Program-made: the position numbers and the translations under genes
The notes under the pieces: model-generated
What the model was told of the DNA's origin: nothing
Seen by the model: only the letters and a program-made list of their open reading frames with translations
The model's database searches: none
Shown here: positions 18,106-26,997 of the stretch, piece by piece
Layout: each line of letters opens with the position of its first letter
How positions within the stretch are numbered: position 1 is the stretch's first letter
Assembly: GCA_016791115.1 (NCBI GenBank)
Contig: JAEUNL010000019.1
Coordinates: 49,039 to 113,038 of the forward strand
Direction: 5' to 3'
Source of the DNA: Rhodocyclaceae bacterium
GTDB lineage: Bacteria > Pseudomonadota > Gammaproteobacteria > Burkholderiales > Rhodocyclaceae
DNA length: 64,000 nt

Positions 18106-18389
18106 AGCCGCTGCTGCGCATGATCGACACCGCGCGCGCCGACCTGCCCCTGCCCCCGCACGCCGAAGCGGCACGGCAATCGCCCGCCTCGCCCGAAGCC
18201 AGGCTGTGCATCGGCGCGCTCACCCTGCTGTTGCGCCACGGGCTGACTGGCTGCTCGCGCGCGGCCGAGCAGGCCGCCGACCTGCTCGAGCGCATCGCCG
18301 CTGCGCCCGGCGTGGATCGCGACATGCGCCGGCTGTGCGAAGCGGCCAGCCAGCGCCTCGACACCCGGCCACTGGCAGTGCTGCGATGA
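18102..18389 (+). CDS. Hypothetical helical protein, second gene of Fur-like operon
   Basis: A 95-residue protein with mostly alpha-helical character, rich in Ala, Leu and Arg, with two Cys (in ARLCIGAL and HGLTGCSR) plus a third near the C-terminus. No signal peptide or known motif is seen. The start overlaps the small upstream gene and its stop overlaps the DUF2325 gene, both as ATGA, so all three are translationally coupled. Likely a partner of the DUF2325 protein in iron-related physiology, by context only. Confidence 0.68.
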   Translation: MKPLLRMIDTARADLPLPPHAEAARQSPASPEARLCIGALTLLLRHGLTGCSRAAEQAADLLERIAAAPGVDRDMRRLCEAASQRLDTRPLAVLR

Positions 18390-19729
18390 AGCAACCGAAG
18401 CCGCTCGATCGACTGGTCAGCCGGCTGCTCGGCAGCACGGCCGATGGCGATACGCCGTCGGCCCGCATCGCGGCCCTGCCCGGTGCGGTGCGCCCGGCCG
18501 GACCGGTCCGCCACCAGGCGCGCACCAAGCTGTGGGATCTGGAAGAGAAGCATCTGTGCCCGGTGGTCGGCACCTGCGTGCCGATGCACGAACTGGCGCG
18601 CTTCGCGAAGCGCTACCGCTTCGATGCCGACTTACACAACGAATTCGCGCTGCACGTCGAGGCGGTGTGCTACGCCAAGACGCGCAACGCCATTTCCCAA
18701 GCGATGCAGCGCCATCTCGACCACAAGTACGCACAGGTACTGTCGCGCTTCAGCCGCCTGCGCGACGACGCCGCGGTGTTCGACGCATGGCAGCAGTGCC
18801 TCGCCCGGGGCGAGGTCGCCGGCCCGCTGTGGGCAGCCTACACGCACAAGGCGTCCAGCGAGCTGACGCGCCACCGCATCTACGAAGACATCCACATGCT
18901 CTCGCACCAGGTCGGCGCCGGCCAGGCGGCCGATGCGCGCCGCCTCTCGCACCTGGAGCGCGAGTACGCGGCACTGAAGGCGGAACTCGCGACCGAACGC
19001 GCACAACTGCAGCAGCTGCGCCTGCAACTCGGACAGACGAGCGAGGCGCTCGCACGGACCGCGATGGAACGCGTCGCGCGCGACACCGAGCTCGACGCAC
19101 TGCGCACGCGGCTCGCGCATCACGAATCCGGCCGGCGGCTGCGCGATCTCGAACAGCAGCTCGAACGTGAGCGTCAGGCCACGGCGCAGGCGGCCGGCGC
19201 GACGCAGCGTGCCGGGGATCTCGACCGCGCACTGCGCGCGGCGCGCGAAGAGGCGGAGAACGCCGCGCGCGAGCGCGATGCGGCACGCGCGGCATGCAAC
19301 GCCGTCGAAAAGGTGCTGCGGACCGCCGCGCTGCCGCACGATGCCTTGGCGCACGACGGGGATTGCGCAGCGTGCGAGGACTGCGAATCGGCCGGTTCGG
19401 CGCGCTGCGTGCTGTGCGTCGGCGGGCGCACTTCGCTGCTGACGCAATACCGGGAGCTGGCCGGCCGCGTCGGCATCCGCCTGCTGCATCACGACGGCGG
19501 CCAGGAGGAATCGCTGTCGCGCCTGCCGGATCTGATCCACGGCGTCGACGCGGTGGTCTGCCCCACCGACTGTGTCAGCCACAGCGCCTACTACCACCTG
19601 AAGAATCAGTGCAAGCGCATCGGCAAGCCGGTGCTGTTCTTCAAGGGCGCAAGCGTGTCGAGCTTCGCGCTGGCGATGACGCGCTTGGCGGACGGCGACT
19701 ACAGCCTCGCGGGCAGGCACGAAGCGTGA
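18386..19729 (+). CDS. DUF2325 domain protein with long coiled coil
   Basis: A 447-residue protein. The N-terminal 130 residues hold a conserved domain with CPVVGTCVPMHELARFA and paired Cys. Residues about 190-310 are a Glu/Arg/Gln-rich predicted coiled coil. The C-terminal DUF2325 domain (about 335-447) begins after a Cys-rich segment (CAACEDCESAGSARC) and includes VLCVGGRTS, AVVCPTDCVSHSAYYHLK and GKPVLFFKGASVSSF. Biochemical function is not known to me; the clustered Cys suggest metal or redox sensing. The Fur-box-like promoter implies expression under iron limitation. A strong hairpin follows 32 bp after the stop. Confidence 0.82.
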   Translation: MKQPKPLDRLVSRLLGSTADGDTPSARIAALPGAVRPAGPVRHQARTKLWDLEEKHLCPVVGTCVPMHELARFAKRYRFDADLHNEFALHVEAVCYAKTRNAISQAMQRHLDHKYAQVLSRFSRLRDDAAVFDAWQQCLARGEVAGPLWAAYTHKASSELTRHRIYEDIHMLSHQVGAGQAADARRLSHLEREYAALKAELATERAQLQQLRLQLGQTSEALARTAMERVARDTELDALRTRLAHHESGRRLRDLEQQLERERQATAQAAGATQRAGDLDRALRAAREEAENAARERDAARAACNAVEKVLRTAALPHDALAHDGDCAACEDCESAGSARCVLCVGGRTSLLTQYRELAGRVGIRLLHHDGGQEESLSRLPDLIHGVDAVVCPTDCVSHSAYYHLKNQCKRIGKPVLFFKGASVSSFALAMTRLADGDYSLAGRHEA

Positions 19730-19760
19730 AGCGGCCCGGCGCCAACGACAGGGTGGGCCC

Positions 19761-19797
19761 GCCGGCTGCCGGATCGGCCGTCGAATCGGCAGCCGGC
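19761..19797 (+). terminator. Hairpin after the DUF2325 gene
   Basis: GCCGGCTGCCG (19761-19771) and CGGCAGCCGGC (19787-19797) are perfect 11-bp complements around a 15-base loop. No T-run follows. The rest of the 19730-20088 gap shows no gene. Confidence 0.45.
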
Positions 19798-20088
19798 GCC
19801 ACCGCCATGCCGCAGTCGGGCATCGCGCATTCGAGCACTGCGCAGTTGTTCCGCAGCGGCCGGCAGGTGCTGATGGAACATCGCGGCGAACCACCGCCTG
19901 GGCCTGACGCGATATTACACACCGATTCTGACCAAGTGACCGACCGGCGCGCCCCGCGCCGCCCATGCATCCCCGAGCCGACCGCCAGGCATAGAATCCC
20001 GACTCGGCGTCAACCGGCGCAGCGCGCGCATCGATCGACGATCGGCGCGCGCGCCGGCACACCGACCACCCGACCGAGGAGACAGCAC

Positions 20089-20856
20089 ATGCAGATCGAG
20101 AACAGCGTGTTCGTGGTGACCGGCGGCGCATCCGGCCTCGGCGCGGCCACCGTGCGCATGGCGGTCGATCAGGGCGCCAGGGCGGTCCTGGCCGACGTGA
20201 ACGCCGCGGCAGGCGAGGCGCTCGCGCGGGAACTCGGCGACGCGACGACATTCGTCGCCGCCGACATCGCCAACGAAGCCGGCGCCGCGCGCGTGATCGA
20301 CGCGGCAACCCGCCGCTACGGCGGCGTGCATGTACTGGTGAACTGCGCCGGCGTCGCGCCGGCCGAAAAGGTGTTGGGGCGTGGCGGCCCGCACGCGCTC
20401 GCAAGCTTCGCCCGCGTGATCGGGATCAACCTGGTCGGCACCTTCAACATGATCCGGCTCGCGGCGGACGCGATAAGCAAGGCACCGCCCAACGCCGACG
20501 GCGAGCGCGGCGTGATCGTCAGCACCGCCTCTGTCGCCGCCTTCGAGGGCCAGATCGGCCAGGCCGCGTATGCCGCGTCGAAGGGCGGCGTGGTCGCGAT
20601 GACGCTGCCGATCGCGCGCGAACTCGCGCGCCACGGCATCCGCGTGCTGGCGATCGCGCCTGGCATCATGGAGACGCCGATGATGGCCGGCATGCCCGCC
20701 GAGTTGCGCGAGACGCTCGACAAATCCGTCCCCTTCCCGCCACGCATGGGCCAACCCGCGGAGTTCGCCGCGCTAGTGCGCCACATGGTCGAGAACCCCT
20801 ACCTGAACGGCGAAGTCGTGCGCCTCGACGGCGCGATCCGCATGGCACCGAGGTAA
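20089..20856 (+). CDS. Short-chain dehydrogenase, 3-hydroxyacyl-CoA dehydrogenase type II-like
   Basis: NAD-dependent SDR of 255 residues. The cofactor motif TGGASGLG (about 12-19), the adenine-binding DI segment, NCAGVAP and the catalytic Ser-Tyr-Lys set (ASVAAFEG then YAASKGG) are all present. The overall pattern, including [11 protein letters not shown] and [13 protein letters not shown], matches the HSD10/3-hydroxyacyl-CoA dehydrogenase type II group. It probably oxidises 3-hydroxyacyl-CoA in fatty-acid or branched-chain degradation. The ATG at 20089 follows a good GAGGAGA ribosome-binding site. It stands alone between unrelated genes. Confidence 0.86.
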   Translation: MQIENSVFVVTGGASGLGAATVRMAVDQGARAVLADVNAAAGEALARELGDATTFVAADIANEAGAARVIDAATRRYGGVHVLVNCAGVAPAEKVLGRGGPHALASFARVIGINLVGTFNMIRLAADAISKAPPNADGERGVIVSTASVAAFEGQIGQAAYAASKGGVVAMTLPIARELARHGIRVLAIAPGIMETPMMAGMPAELRETLDKSVPFPPRMGQPAEFAALVRHMVENPYLNGEVVRLDGAIRMAPR

Positions 20857-21056
20857 AACAGGGCGCCTCGCGGAAGCGCTACCGAGGGGATCTGCCGGTC
20901 ATCGAGGCAGGCTCGTTCAGATCGAGCAAGCGGATTGAACCGACGGATGCCGCATTTCGCCCTGCGCCGGGAGCGCCTATCCATGCACCATTCAGGCATG
21001 CCGAATCGCACGACCGATCCGGCGCGCGGATTCAGGGCGCAAGCGCGGCCTACGCG

Positions 21057-22286
21057 TCAGGCGAAGATGTCGAAGGGCTGGAACCGCCCGCGCAGTACGT
21101 CCTGGCTGGCGCCGAGGCGCAGCCAGCCGTCGATGGCGGTGGCATAGCTGCGGCGGAAGTCGGCGGTATGGACGAGGTTGTCGCCGGCATCGAGGGCGGC
21201 GAGCGACGAACGCTCGCCATAGTGGCCGCCCCTGACGCCCTTGCCGGCGAAGAACATGACATTGGCGGTGCCGTGGTCGGTACCGAGGCTGGCGTTCTCT
21301 TTCGCGCGGCGGCCGAACTCCGAGAAGGCGAGCACGGCGACGCGGTCTGCCTGGCCGAGCCGTTCCATGTCGCGCAGGAAGGCGAGCACGGCGTCGGCGG
21401 TGTAAGTGAGCAGGCGCTGGTGCAGGTCCACCTGCTGCACATGGGTATCGAAGGCGTTGTTGCGATAGGCGGTGTAGTAGAGCCGCGTCGGCAGGCTGGC
21501 GGCGATGCACGCGGCGACCTTGTTGAGCCCGAGCGGGTTGATGCCGTAGTCGACCGGCGACTTGTAGGCATGCCAGGCCTGGCGCACCAGCGACGACGCA
21601 TCGCGCGCGCTGCGGGCGACGTCGTTGAGGAAGGCGCGGCTGGCGTTGCCATTGGCCGCATCGGGCACCTGGTCGAGCAGCGCCCGCTGCTGCTGCAGGC
21701 CTTCGCGCATGAATTTCTCGGGGTCGTCGAATACCACCGGGGTGTGCACGCGGCTGGTCACCGCGAGCGATTGCGCAGCATCGACGTTGATCAGGAAGTT
21801 GGGCTTCGGCTGCGGCGACATGCGGTCGGCGAGACGCCCGAACCAGCCGGTATCGGCGCCGCTGTTGGGCGTGGCGGTGTGCCAGTAGGCCATCGAGGTG
21901 AAGTGCGAGAACGACGGGTTGTCGTAGCCGCAGCCATGCACGATGGCAAGCTGGCCGTCCTTCCACAGCCGCTCGAAGCCGCTCATGCCGGGGTTGAGGC
22001 CGTGCATGGCATCGAGCTTGCGCAGTTGCTTCTCGCGGATGCCGATGGCGGGCCGCAGGCGATAGTAGGCGTCGTCGCCGTACGGCACGACGGTGTTGAG
22101 GCCGTCGTTGCCGCCGGACATTTCGAGCACCACGAGGATGCGGTCGTTCGCCGCAGCGCTGGCGGCGGCCGCGCGGGCGATGCCGGAAAAGATGCCCGGC
22201 GCGAGCAGCGGCGCGATGCCGTTGAGGCCGATCGTCGCCAGTGCGCCCTGCATCAGCCTGCGCCGGGTGGCGTTGTTTTCGCTCAT
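21057..22286 (-). CDS. DUF1501 protein, Tat-exported
   Basis: A 409-residue protein of the DUF1501 family (alkaline-phosphatase/sulfatase-like fold). The N-terminus has a Tat signal (TRRRLMQGALATIGLNGIAP), predicting export in folded state. Typical segments are VVLEMSGGNDGLNTVVPYGD and AFSEFGRRAKENASLGTDHGTANV, where acidic and His residues would bind metal. It lies 18 bp downstream of the DUF1800 gene, the usual partner. The biological substrate of the pair is not known to me. Confidence 0.86.
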   Translation of the reverse strand: MSENNATRRRLMQGALATIGLNGIAPLLAPGIFSGIARAAAASAAANDRILVVLEMSGGNDGLNTVVPYGDDAYYRLRPAIGIREKQLRKLDAMHGLNPGMSGFERLWKDGQLAIVHGCGYDNPSFSHFTSMAYWHTATPNSGADTGWFGRLADRMSPQPKPNFLINVDAAQSLAVTSRVHTPVVFDDPEKFMREGLQQQRALLDQVPDAANGNASRAFLNDVARSARDASSLVRQAWHAYKSPVDYGINPLGLNKVAACIAASLPTRLYYTAYRNNAFDTHVQQVDLHQRLLTYTADAVLAFLRDMERLGQADRVAVLAFSEFGRRAKENASLGTDHGTANVMFFAGKGVRGGHYGERSSLAALDAGDNLVHTADFRRSYATAIDGWLRLGASQDVLRGRFQPFDIFA

Positions 22287-22304
22287 GGGATTCTCGCTAT
22301 GCGT

Positions 22305-24128
22305 TCAGCCGAGCTGGTATTCGGGCCGGCTCATGATCAGGTGCAGGGTGAGGCGCAGCGCATCTTCGGCGTAGGTTTCGGCGGCGAGCAGGTCGCTGGT
22401 GCCGAGTTCCTTGCCAAGAAATTCGGCGATCGCGTTGCGCGATTTGTCGTCCAGCGGCACCGAAAGGAAGCGGCCTTCGAAATGGCGCACGGCGTCCAAC
22501 GCGGTCTTGCAGCCGGCGCCGATCACCATGCGCGTGAGGTCGAGCCGTGCGATGGTGCGCGGAATCGGCTTGACGCGCTCGATCGCCATCTGCCAGCCGC
22601 GGTAGCTGGCAAAGCGCGTGTTGAAATCCTCGTCGCGATCGACGTTGCGGCTCGATGCGGCCATCATGTCCATGCCGCCATCCTTGTCCACCGGCCGCGT
22701 GGCGCTGGTCATGTCCAGCCCGGCGCGGATGCGCTCATGCACGGCACGGATCTCGTTGCCGGTGGAATACGAGGGGTAGCGGTCTTCCGGCAGGAAGCTG
22801 ATATCGGGGAACACGACATCGAGCGCGAAATTGCCGCGCAGGATCAGCAGCCCCGGCGTGACCCAGCTGCGCCCGCCGGCCCAGCCGGCCACGGTGGGCG
22901 GATAGAGCAGGCGCTGTCCGAGCGCGCTCGACACTTCGTTGAAATCGGGCACGCCCGGCATTTCCTTCACGCCGAGCTTGCGGTAGGTGGAGACGATGAG
23001 TTCCACCGGGCTCTTGATGTGCGTGGCGACCGACTCGGGCGCGTGGAAATCCTTCGACAACAGCACGGCTTCCATGAACGGCGCGATTTCGTAGCGGTTC
23101 GCGCGCAGCAGGTCGCCGAGCTTTTTCTTCAGCCCGGGGTCGGGGTCACTGCGCACGAAGAAGGCGTAGAGCTTGCCGGCGATGTATTCGGCCGTCACCG
23201 GCTGCTGCAGGATGATGTCGATCACATCCACGCCGTCGAAGCGGCCGCTGCGGCCGAGCACGGTTTTCTCGGCATCGTCGTGCCTGTCGGCATCGACATG
23301 GAACGCCAGCCCCTGGAAATTCCAGCCGGTGAAGGCGCGCGCCGCCTCGCGGATGTCCTGCTCGGAATAGTTGCCGACGCCCATGGAAAACAGCTCCATG
23401 ATCTCGCGCGCGAAGTTCTCGTTGGGCGCACCCTTGACGTTGATGCCGGCATCGAGGAAGGCGAGCATCGCCGGATCCTGCGCCACGCCGACCAGCAGGG
23501 TTCGGAAGTTGCCTCGCCCCTCGCGCTGGAACAGTTCGAGCTGCGCCAGCATCTTGCGGTAGTCGCGCACCTTCTCTTCGGTGGTGGCGAAGTGGCCGTG
23601 CCAGAACAGGGCCATCTTCTCCTCGAAGGGACGCGGCGACGCCAGCATGCGGTTTGCCCACCAGTAGTTGATGCGATGCGTTTCGAGCCGGCTCGCGCGA
23701 AGCCAGTAGAAGAACTTGTTCGCCACCGGCTGGATTGGCCGGTTGCCGGCGGGCTTCACCTTGACGCCGATCGCCTCGCCCTTCGCCTTGGCAAGATCCG
23801 TCGTTGCCGGGCGGCTGGGCGGGAAGGCGTCGAGCGCGGCGTCGAAGATGTCGGACTGATCGAACGGCGCGAGCGTGGATGCCGGCGCGCCCTCGAAGTA
23901 GACCAGGCGCCGCACCGCCTCGCGCGGCGAGAGCGCGGCGAGTTCCGCGACCTGCTCCGGCGTACCGCCGAAGCCAGCACGCTCGAGCAGGTGCGCGGCA
24001 CGCCGGACATTCCATTCCGCCTGCGGAAGCGGCGTCAGATCACCGGCCCAGCCGGATGCCGCCATCACCGGCTGGCCGGGCGCGAGCAGCAGCGCGCCGA
24101 TCAGGGCGAGGCCCAGGACTCCCTTCAT
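22305..24128 (-). CDS. DUF1800 protein, Sec-exported
   Basis: A 607-residue DUF1800 protein with an N-terminal Sec signal (MKGVLGLALIGALLLAPGQ, cleavage after VMAA). Characteristic stretches are AAHLLERAGFGGTPEQV, LFWHGHFATTEEKV, ENFAREIMELFSMG and YTEQD-like ARAFTGWNF. ATG at 24128 is preceded by GGAGAG at good spacing; a longer frame upstream is not protein-like. It forms an operon with the DUF1501 gene. The pair's function is unknown; a secreted complex is an inference from invariant pairing. Confidence 0.86.
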   Translation of the reverse strand: MKGVLGLALIGALLLAPGQPVMAASGWAGDLTPLPQAEWNVRRAAHLLERAGFGGTPEQVAELAALSPREAVRRLVYFEGAPASTLAPFDQSDIFDAALDAFPPSRPATTDLAKAKGEAIGVKVKPAGNRPIQPVANKFFYWLRASRLETHRINYWWANRMLASPRPFEEKMALFWHGHFATTEEKVRDYRKMLAQLELFQREGRGNFRTLLVGVAQDPAMLAFLDAGINVKGAPNENFAREIMELFSMGVGNYSEQDIREAARAFTGWNFQGLAFHVDADRHDDAEKTVLGRSGRFDGVDVIDIILQQPVTAEYIAGKLYAFFVRSDPDPGLKKKLGDLLRANRYEIAPFMEAVLLSKDFHAPESVATHIKSPVELIVSTYRKLGVKEMPGVPDFNEVSSALGQRLLYPPTVAGWAGGRSWVTPGLLILRGNFALDVVFPDISFLPEDRYPSYSTGNEIRAVHERIRAGLDMTSATRPVDKDGGMDMMAASSRNVDRDEDFNTRFASYRGWQMAIERVKPIPRTIARLDLTRMVIGAGCKTALDAVRHFEGRFLSVPLDDKSRNAIAEFLGKELGTSDLLAAETYAEDALRLTLHLIMSRPEYQLG

Positions 24129-24367
24129 CGTTGTCTCTCCACGGATCTTCGTATGCGCCGGATGCGGCAAATCGCGCGAGTGTGCCGCGCAGCGCCGCAG
24201 CGGAACATCGCTGAGATGCGGAATCGGCACTCATGAAAATCATGAGAATCGGGCGGCCCTGCCACCGCGCGGAATCGTCCCTGCAAGGGTTGGTGGCAAG
24301 GTTTCTGCAATCGATCCCGGATGCGTACGACGGGCTTGCGACGGCACACGGCCACCGAAGCGCGCGA

Positions 24368-24790
24368 CTACTTGCTGCGGCGCATGACGCCCCAGCGCTT
24401 GTCGAAGGCCCCCTTCGCCGCCGCCTTGAGCAGCTTGCGGAAGCTCGGGCATTCCGCGTGGCTCGGCGCCGGGCAAGCCGCCGCATGGCGCAGGCCGAGG
24501 CTGATCGCCTGCAGGCGTTTGACCTGCGCATCGATCGCGTCGGCCTTCGCGACCAGCAACTGGCGGTCGATGTTCGGCTCGCCGCCCGGCGAGAGCATCG
24601 AGCGTATCTCGTCCAGCGACAGCCCGACAGACTGCCCGAGGGCGATCAGCGCCAGGTGATCCACCACGTCCGGCGCGAAGCGGCGCCGCGCGCCGTCGCG
24701 GCCGACCGACCGGATCAGCCCTTTCTTCTCGTAAAAGCGCAGCGCCGACGCCGGCACACCCGTCAGCTTTGCCACCTCGGCGATGTCCAT
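24368..24790 (-). CDS. MerR-family transcriptional regulator
   Basis: A 140-residue MerR-type dimeric regulator. The winged helix-turn-helix is MDIAEVAKLTGVPASALRFY, then EKKGLIRSVGRDGARRRF, followed by the coiled-coil dimerisation helix (to about 110) and a C-terminal AACPAPSHAECPSF segment with two Cys that could sense metal or redox. ATG at 24790 begins the HTH exactly; a start at 24856 would run across the operator. Divergent from the DUF2938 gene with a MerR-type operator between, so it probably controls itself and that gene. The 239-bp stretch downstream (24129-24367) shows no gene. Confidence 0.85.
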   Translation of the reverse strand: MDIAEVAKLTGVPASALRFYEKKGLIRSVGRDGARRRFAPDVVDHLALIALGQSVGLSLDEIRSMLSPGGEPNIDRQLLVAKADAIDAQVKRLQAISLGLRHAAACPAPSHAECPSFRKLLKAAAKGAFDKRWGVMRRSK

Positions 24791-24801
24791 GCCACGCCCC
24801 C

Positions 24802-24832
24802 TTGACTTGAAGTCGACTTCAACCGGCACAGT
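24802..24832 (+). promoter_or_regulatory. MerR-type promoter/operator for DUF2938 gene
   Basis: TTGACT (24802-24807) as -35 is separated by 19 bp from CACAGT (24827-24832) as a weak -10. The long spacer contains the perfect 16-bp palindrome TTGAAGTCGACTTCAA (24807-24822). A 19-bp spacer with a central palindrome is the hallmark of MerR-family activation by DNA distortion. Confidence 0.72.
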
Positions 24833-24873
24833 GCAACCGACACGCCCACCGGTCAACCTGCAAGGAGCCCGTC

Positions 24874-25368
24874 ATGACATCGCTATCGGACATCACCCTC
24901 GTCGTTCTCATCGGCATCGGCGCCACCGCCATCATGGACGCCTGGCTGGCGCTGCTCGCGCGGCTCGGCGTGCGCACGCTCGACTTCGCCCTGCTCGGGC
25001 GCTGGATCGGGCACCTGCCGCGCGGCCGCCTTGCCCATGCGTCGATCGCCAAGGCGCCGCCGATCCGCGGCGAGCGCGCGCTCGGCTGGATCGCCCACTA
25101 TGCAATCGGCGTGGCGTTCGCCGGTTTGCTGGTCGGCATCCAGGGCATCGCGTGGACCAGCCGGCCCAGCCTGTTGCCGGCGATCATGGTCGGCGCAGGC
25201 ACGGTCGTCGCGCCGCTGTGCATCATGCAACCGGCGATGGGCGCGGGCTTCGCCGCCGCCCGCACGCCGGCGCCGCTTAAGAACTGCCTGCGCAGCGTGG
25301 CCAACCACACCGTGTTCGGCCTCGGTCTCTACCTGGCTGCGTTCGCCCTGCAAGCGATCACGCGCTGA
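24874..25368 (+). CDS. DUF2938 integral membrane protein
   Basis: A 164-residue protein with about four hydrophobic helices (TLVVLIGIGATAIMDAWLAL, HYAIGVAFAGLLVGIQGI, AIMVGAGTVVAPLCIMQ, VFGLGLYLAAFALQAI). The pattern, including the conserved PLCIMQPAMGAGFAA, is that of DUF2938. Function is not established. A MerR regulator on the other side of the operator suggests induction by a chemical or metal stress. Confidence 0.8.
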   Translation: MTSLSDITLVVLIGIGATAIMDAWLALLARLGVRTLDFALLGRWIGHLPRGRLAHASIAKAPPIRGERALGWIAHYAIGVAFAGLLVGIQGIAWTSRPSLLPAIMVGAGTVVAPLCIMQPAMGAGFAAARTPAPLKNCLRSVANHTVFGLGLYLAAFALQAITR

Positions 25369-25785
25369 GGGCGCCAGCGCGCAGCAGATGCCGGAACGCG
25401 TCTGCTGTCCATGCGCGGGCCAAGGCCAGATGCGAACGCAGACGATCGTCGCCGCACAAGGCGAGCGTTCGATTCCGCGCCCTTCGTTCGGCTTCACCGC
25501 GCCCCGCACTACGCCCGGGGCATGATAGCGACGCGGGCCTGGTTCCTGGAATCGGTGCCATCGTCGCCCCGTTCTCCGGTTCAAACCCGCCATCTGACCA
25601 ATGAGCGCAGTGAGACCGCGCCGTTCAAAGTGAGGCTTTGCGCTTCGCTCTACCCGTCATGCCCCCGGACTTTCGCAATCCGCATGTAAGGATTCGCGGC
25701 CTCGACACGTCTAATGCATTGAACGGTGACGCGGGGTGTTTCCTGTGCGACCCGTATCTCCCACAACGTCTCAGAGGAACACGCC
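25369..25785. other. 417-bp gap upstream of the bufferin operon
   Basis: No convincing gene is seen. The right part carries the ECF-type promoter at 25685-25715. A short motif TGTCCATGCG at 25406-25415 resembles an end of the 93-bp family but no second end lies 93 bp away. Confidence 0.55.
25685..25715 (+). promoter_or_regulatory. ECF-sigma-type promoter for the bufferin operon
   Basis: GTAAGGA (25686-25692) and CGTCTAA (25708-25714) are separated by 15 bp. This pair matches my recollection of extracytoplasmic-function sigma promoters (GTAAGGA / CGTCTAA type) and lies about 70 bp upstream of the precursor gene. No sigma or anti-sigma gene is visible in the window, so the regulator is encoded elsewhere. 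Confidence 0.5.
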
Positions 25786-26091
25786 ATGAAACAGACATCT
25801 ATCGGCAAGGCATTTCCCGCAGTCGTTCTCGCAACCGCCCTAGGCACCGTCCTGGCTGGCGGCCCCGCTGTCGCGGCGGAACCGGACAAGGACAAGTGCT
25901 TCGGGGTTGCCCTGAAGGGCAAGAACGACTGCGCCGCGGGCCCGGGAACGACCTGTGCCGGAACCTCGAAGGTCGACTACCAGGGCAACGCCTGGCGTCT
26001 CGTTCCGAAGGGCACTTGCGAAAAGACGGCGTCCCCGACCTCGCCGACGGGATTCGGGCGACTCGCCGCGTTCAAGGAAAAGAAGGCCTGA
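25786..26091 (+). CDS. bufA1: Bufferin precursor peptide, BufA1-like (DUF2282)
   Basis: A 101-residue secreted RiPP precursor. A Sec signal occupies residues 1-31 (cleavage near AVA-A). The mature part has four Cys at 38, 49, 57 and 78 in the DUF2282 pattern: [16 protein letters not shown], then [19 protein letters not shown], then KGTCEK. Members are modified at Cys by the neighbouring MNIO enzyme and exported to bind copper in the periplasm. Start ATG at 25786 follows AGAGGAA. It is the first gene of a five-gene same-strand set. The copper role is family knowledge, not visible in the sequence. Confidence 0.88.
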   Translation: MKQTSIGKAFPAVVLATALGTVLAGGPAVAAEPDKDKCFGVALKGKNDCAAGPGTTCAGTSKVDYQGNAWRLVPKGTCEKTASPTSPTGFGRLAAFKEKKA

Positions 26092-26121
26092 CACGGCCAC
26101 CGCGCAGACCCGGAGCCGCAC

Positions 26122-26997
26122 ATGAACCACTCGACCCGCGACGCAACGCTGCTGCCCCCGCGGGCCGGCATCGGCCTGAAGGGGCAGCACGTGCGGGATT
26201 TGCTGGCATCCGCCGGGCTTCCGGCCTTCGTCGAAGTCCATGCCGAGAACTACATGGGAGCAGGCGGCCCGTCGCACCGGGCGCTCGACGCCGTCCGGGA
26301 ACGGGTGCCGCTGTCGGTCCACGGCGTCGGGCTGTCGATCGGTGCCAGCGAGGGCATCGACGCCCTTCACCTGGGGCGTCTCGCGCGCCTGCTCGAACGA
26401 TTCGAGCCGGCCGCGTTCTCCGAGCATCTTGCATGGTCCACGCACCGCGGCACCTTCCTCAACGACCTGCTGCCGATTCCCTACGACGCAGCCTCGCTGC
26501 ATCGGGTCTGTGCGCACATCGATCGGGTCCAGTCCGTGCTGAAACGGCGAATGCTGCTCGAGAATCCATCCACCTACGTCGAGTTCGCCGGCAGCACCAT
26601 GGGCGAGGCCGACTTCATAGCCGAGGTCATCAGCCGAACTGGCTGCGGCCTGCTGCTCGACGTCAACAATGCCTTCGTGAGTTGCGTCAACCACGGGCGT
26701 GACCCGGTCGCGTATGTCGAAAGCCTGCCGCTGCATGCAGTCGGAGAGATCCATCTCGCAGGGTTTGCCGAAGACCGGGATTCCGCAGGCGACCGGCTCC
26801 TGATCGATTCGCACGGAAGCCCTGTCACACACGCGGTATGGTCGCTCTACCGGCACGCCCTGTCGCTGACCGGCCCCATCGCGACACTGATCGAATGGGA
26901 CAACGACGTCCCCGACTTCGCACGCCTGATGGACGAAGCCCGCACAGCGGACGAGGTTGCGGAGGCTTGCTGCGTCCCCGCAAGGCAGGCGGCATGA
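26122..26997 (+). CDS. bufB1: Bufferin maturase BufB, MNIO family (DUF692)
   Basis: A 291-residue TIM-barrel multinuclear non-heme iron oxygenase that modifies precursor cysteines (reported product: thiooxazole-type heterocycles). Candidate metal ligands are spread through [63 protein letters not shown] and LIEWDND, the expected set of His, Glu, Asp and Asn. It lies 30 bp after bufA1 and overlaps bufC by 4 bp (ATGA), fitting a maturase complex. Confidence 0.9.
   Translation: MNHSTRDATLLPPRAGIGLKGQHVRDLLASAGLPAFVEVHAENYMGAGGPSHRALDAVRERVPLSVHGVGLSIGASEGIDALHLGRLARLLERFEPAAFSEHLAWSTHRGTFLNDLLPIPYDAASLHRVCAHIDRVQSVLKRRMLLENPSTYVEFAGSTMGEADFIAEVISRTGCGLLLDVNNAFVSCVNHGRDPVAYVESLPLHAVGEIHLAGFAEDRDSAGDRLLIDSHGSPVTHAVWSLYRHALSLTGPIATLIEWDNDVPDFARLMDEARTADEVAEACCVPARQAA

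Noticed and set aside
20973..21005. Possible seventh 93-bp element: GCGCCTATCCATGCA (A-P-I-H-A end) at 20973-20987, followed by S-M-H-H-S-G-M-P reading
   Set aside because: It resembles one end in each orientation, but no matching second end is found 93 bp away on either side. Probably a decayed or rearranged fragment.
25401..25415. TGTCCATGCG motif upstream of the bufferin operon
   Set aside because: The other end would fall inside the DUF2938 gene and does not match CGCATG.
25570..25605. GGTTCAAACCC followed by ACCA, like the T-arm and 3' end of a tRNA
   Set aside because: The flanks do not form a T-stem and no D-arm, anticodon arm or acceptor partner is present upstream.
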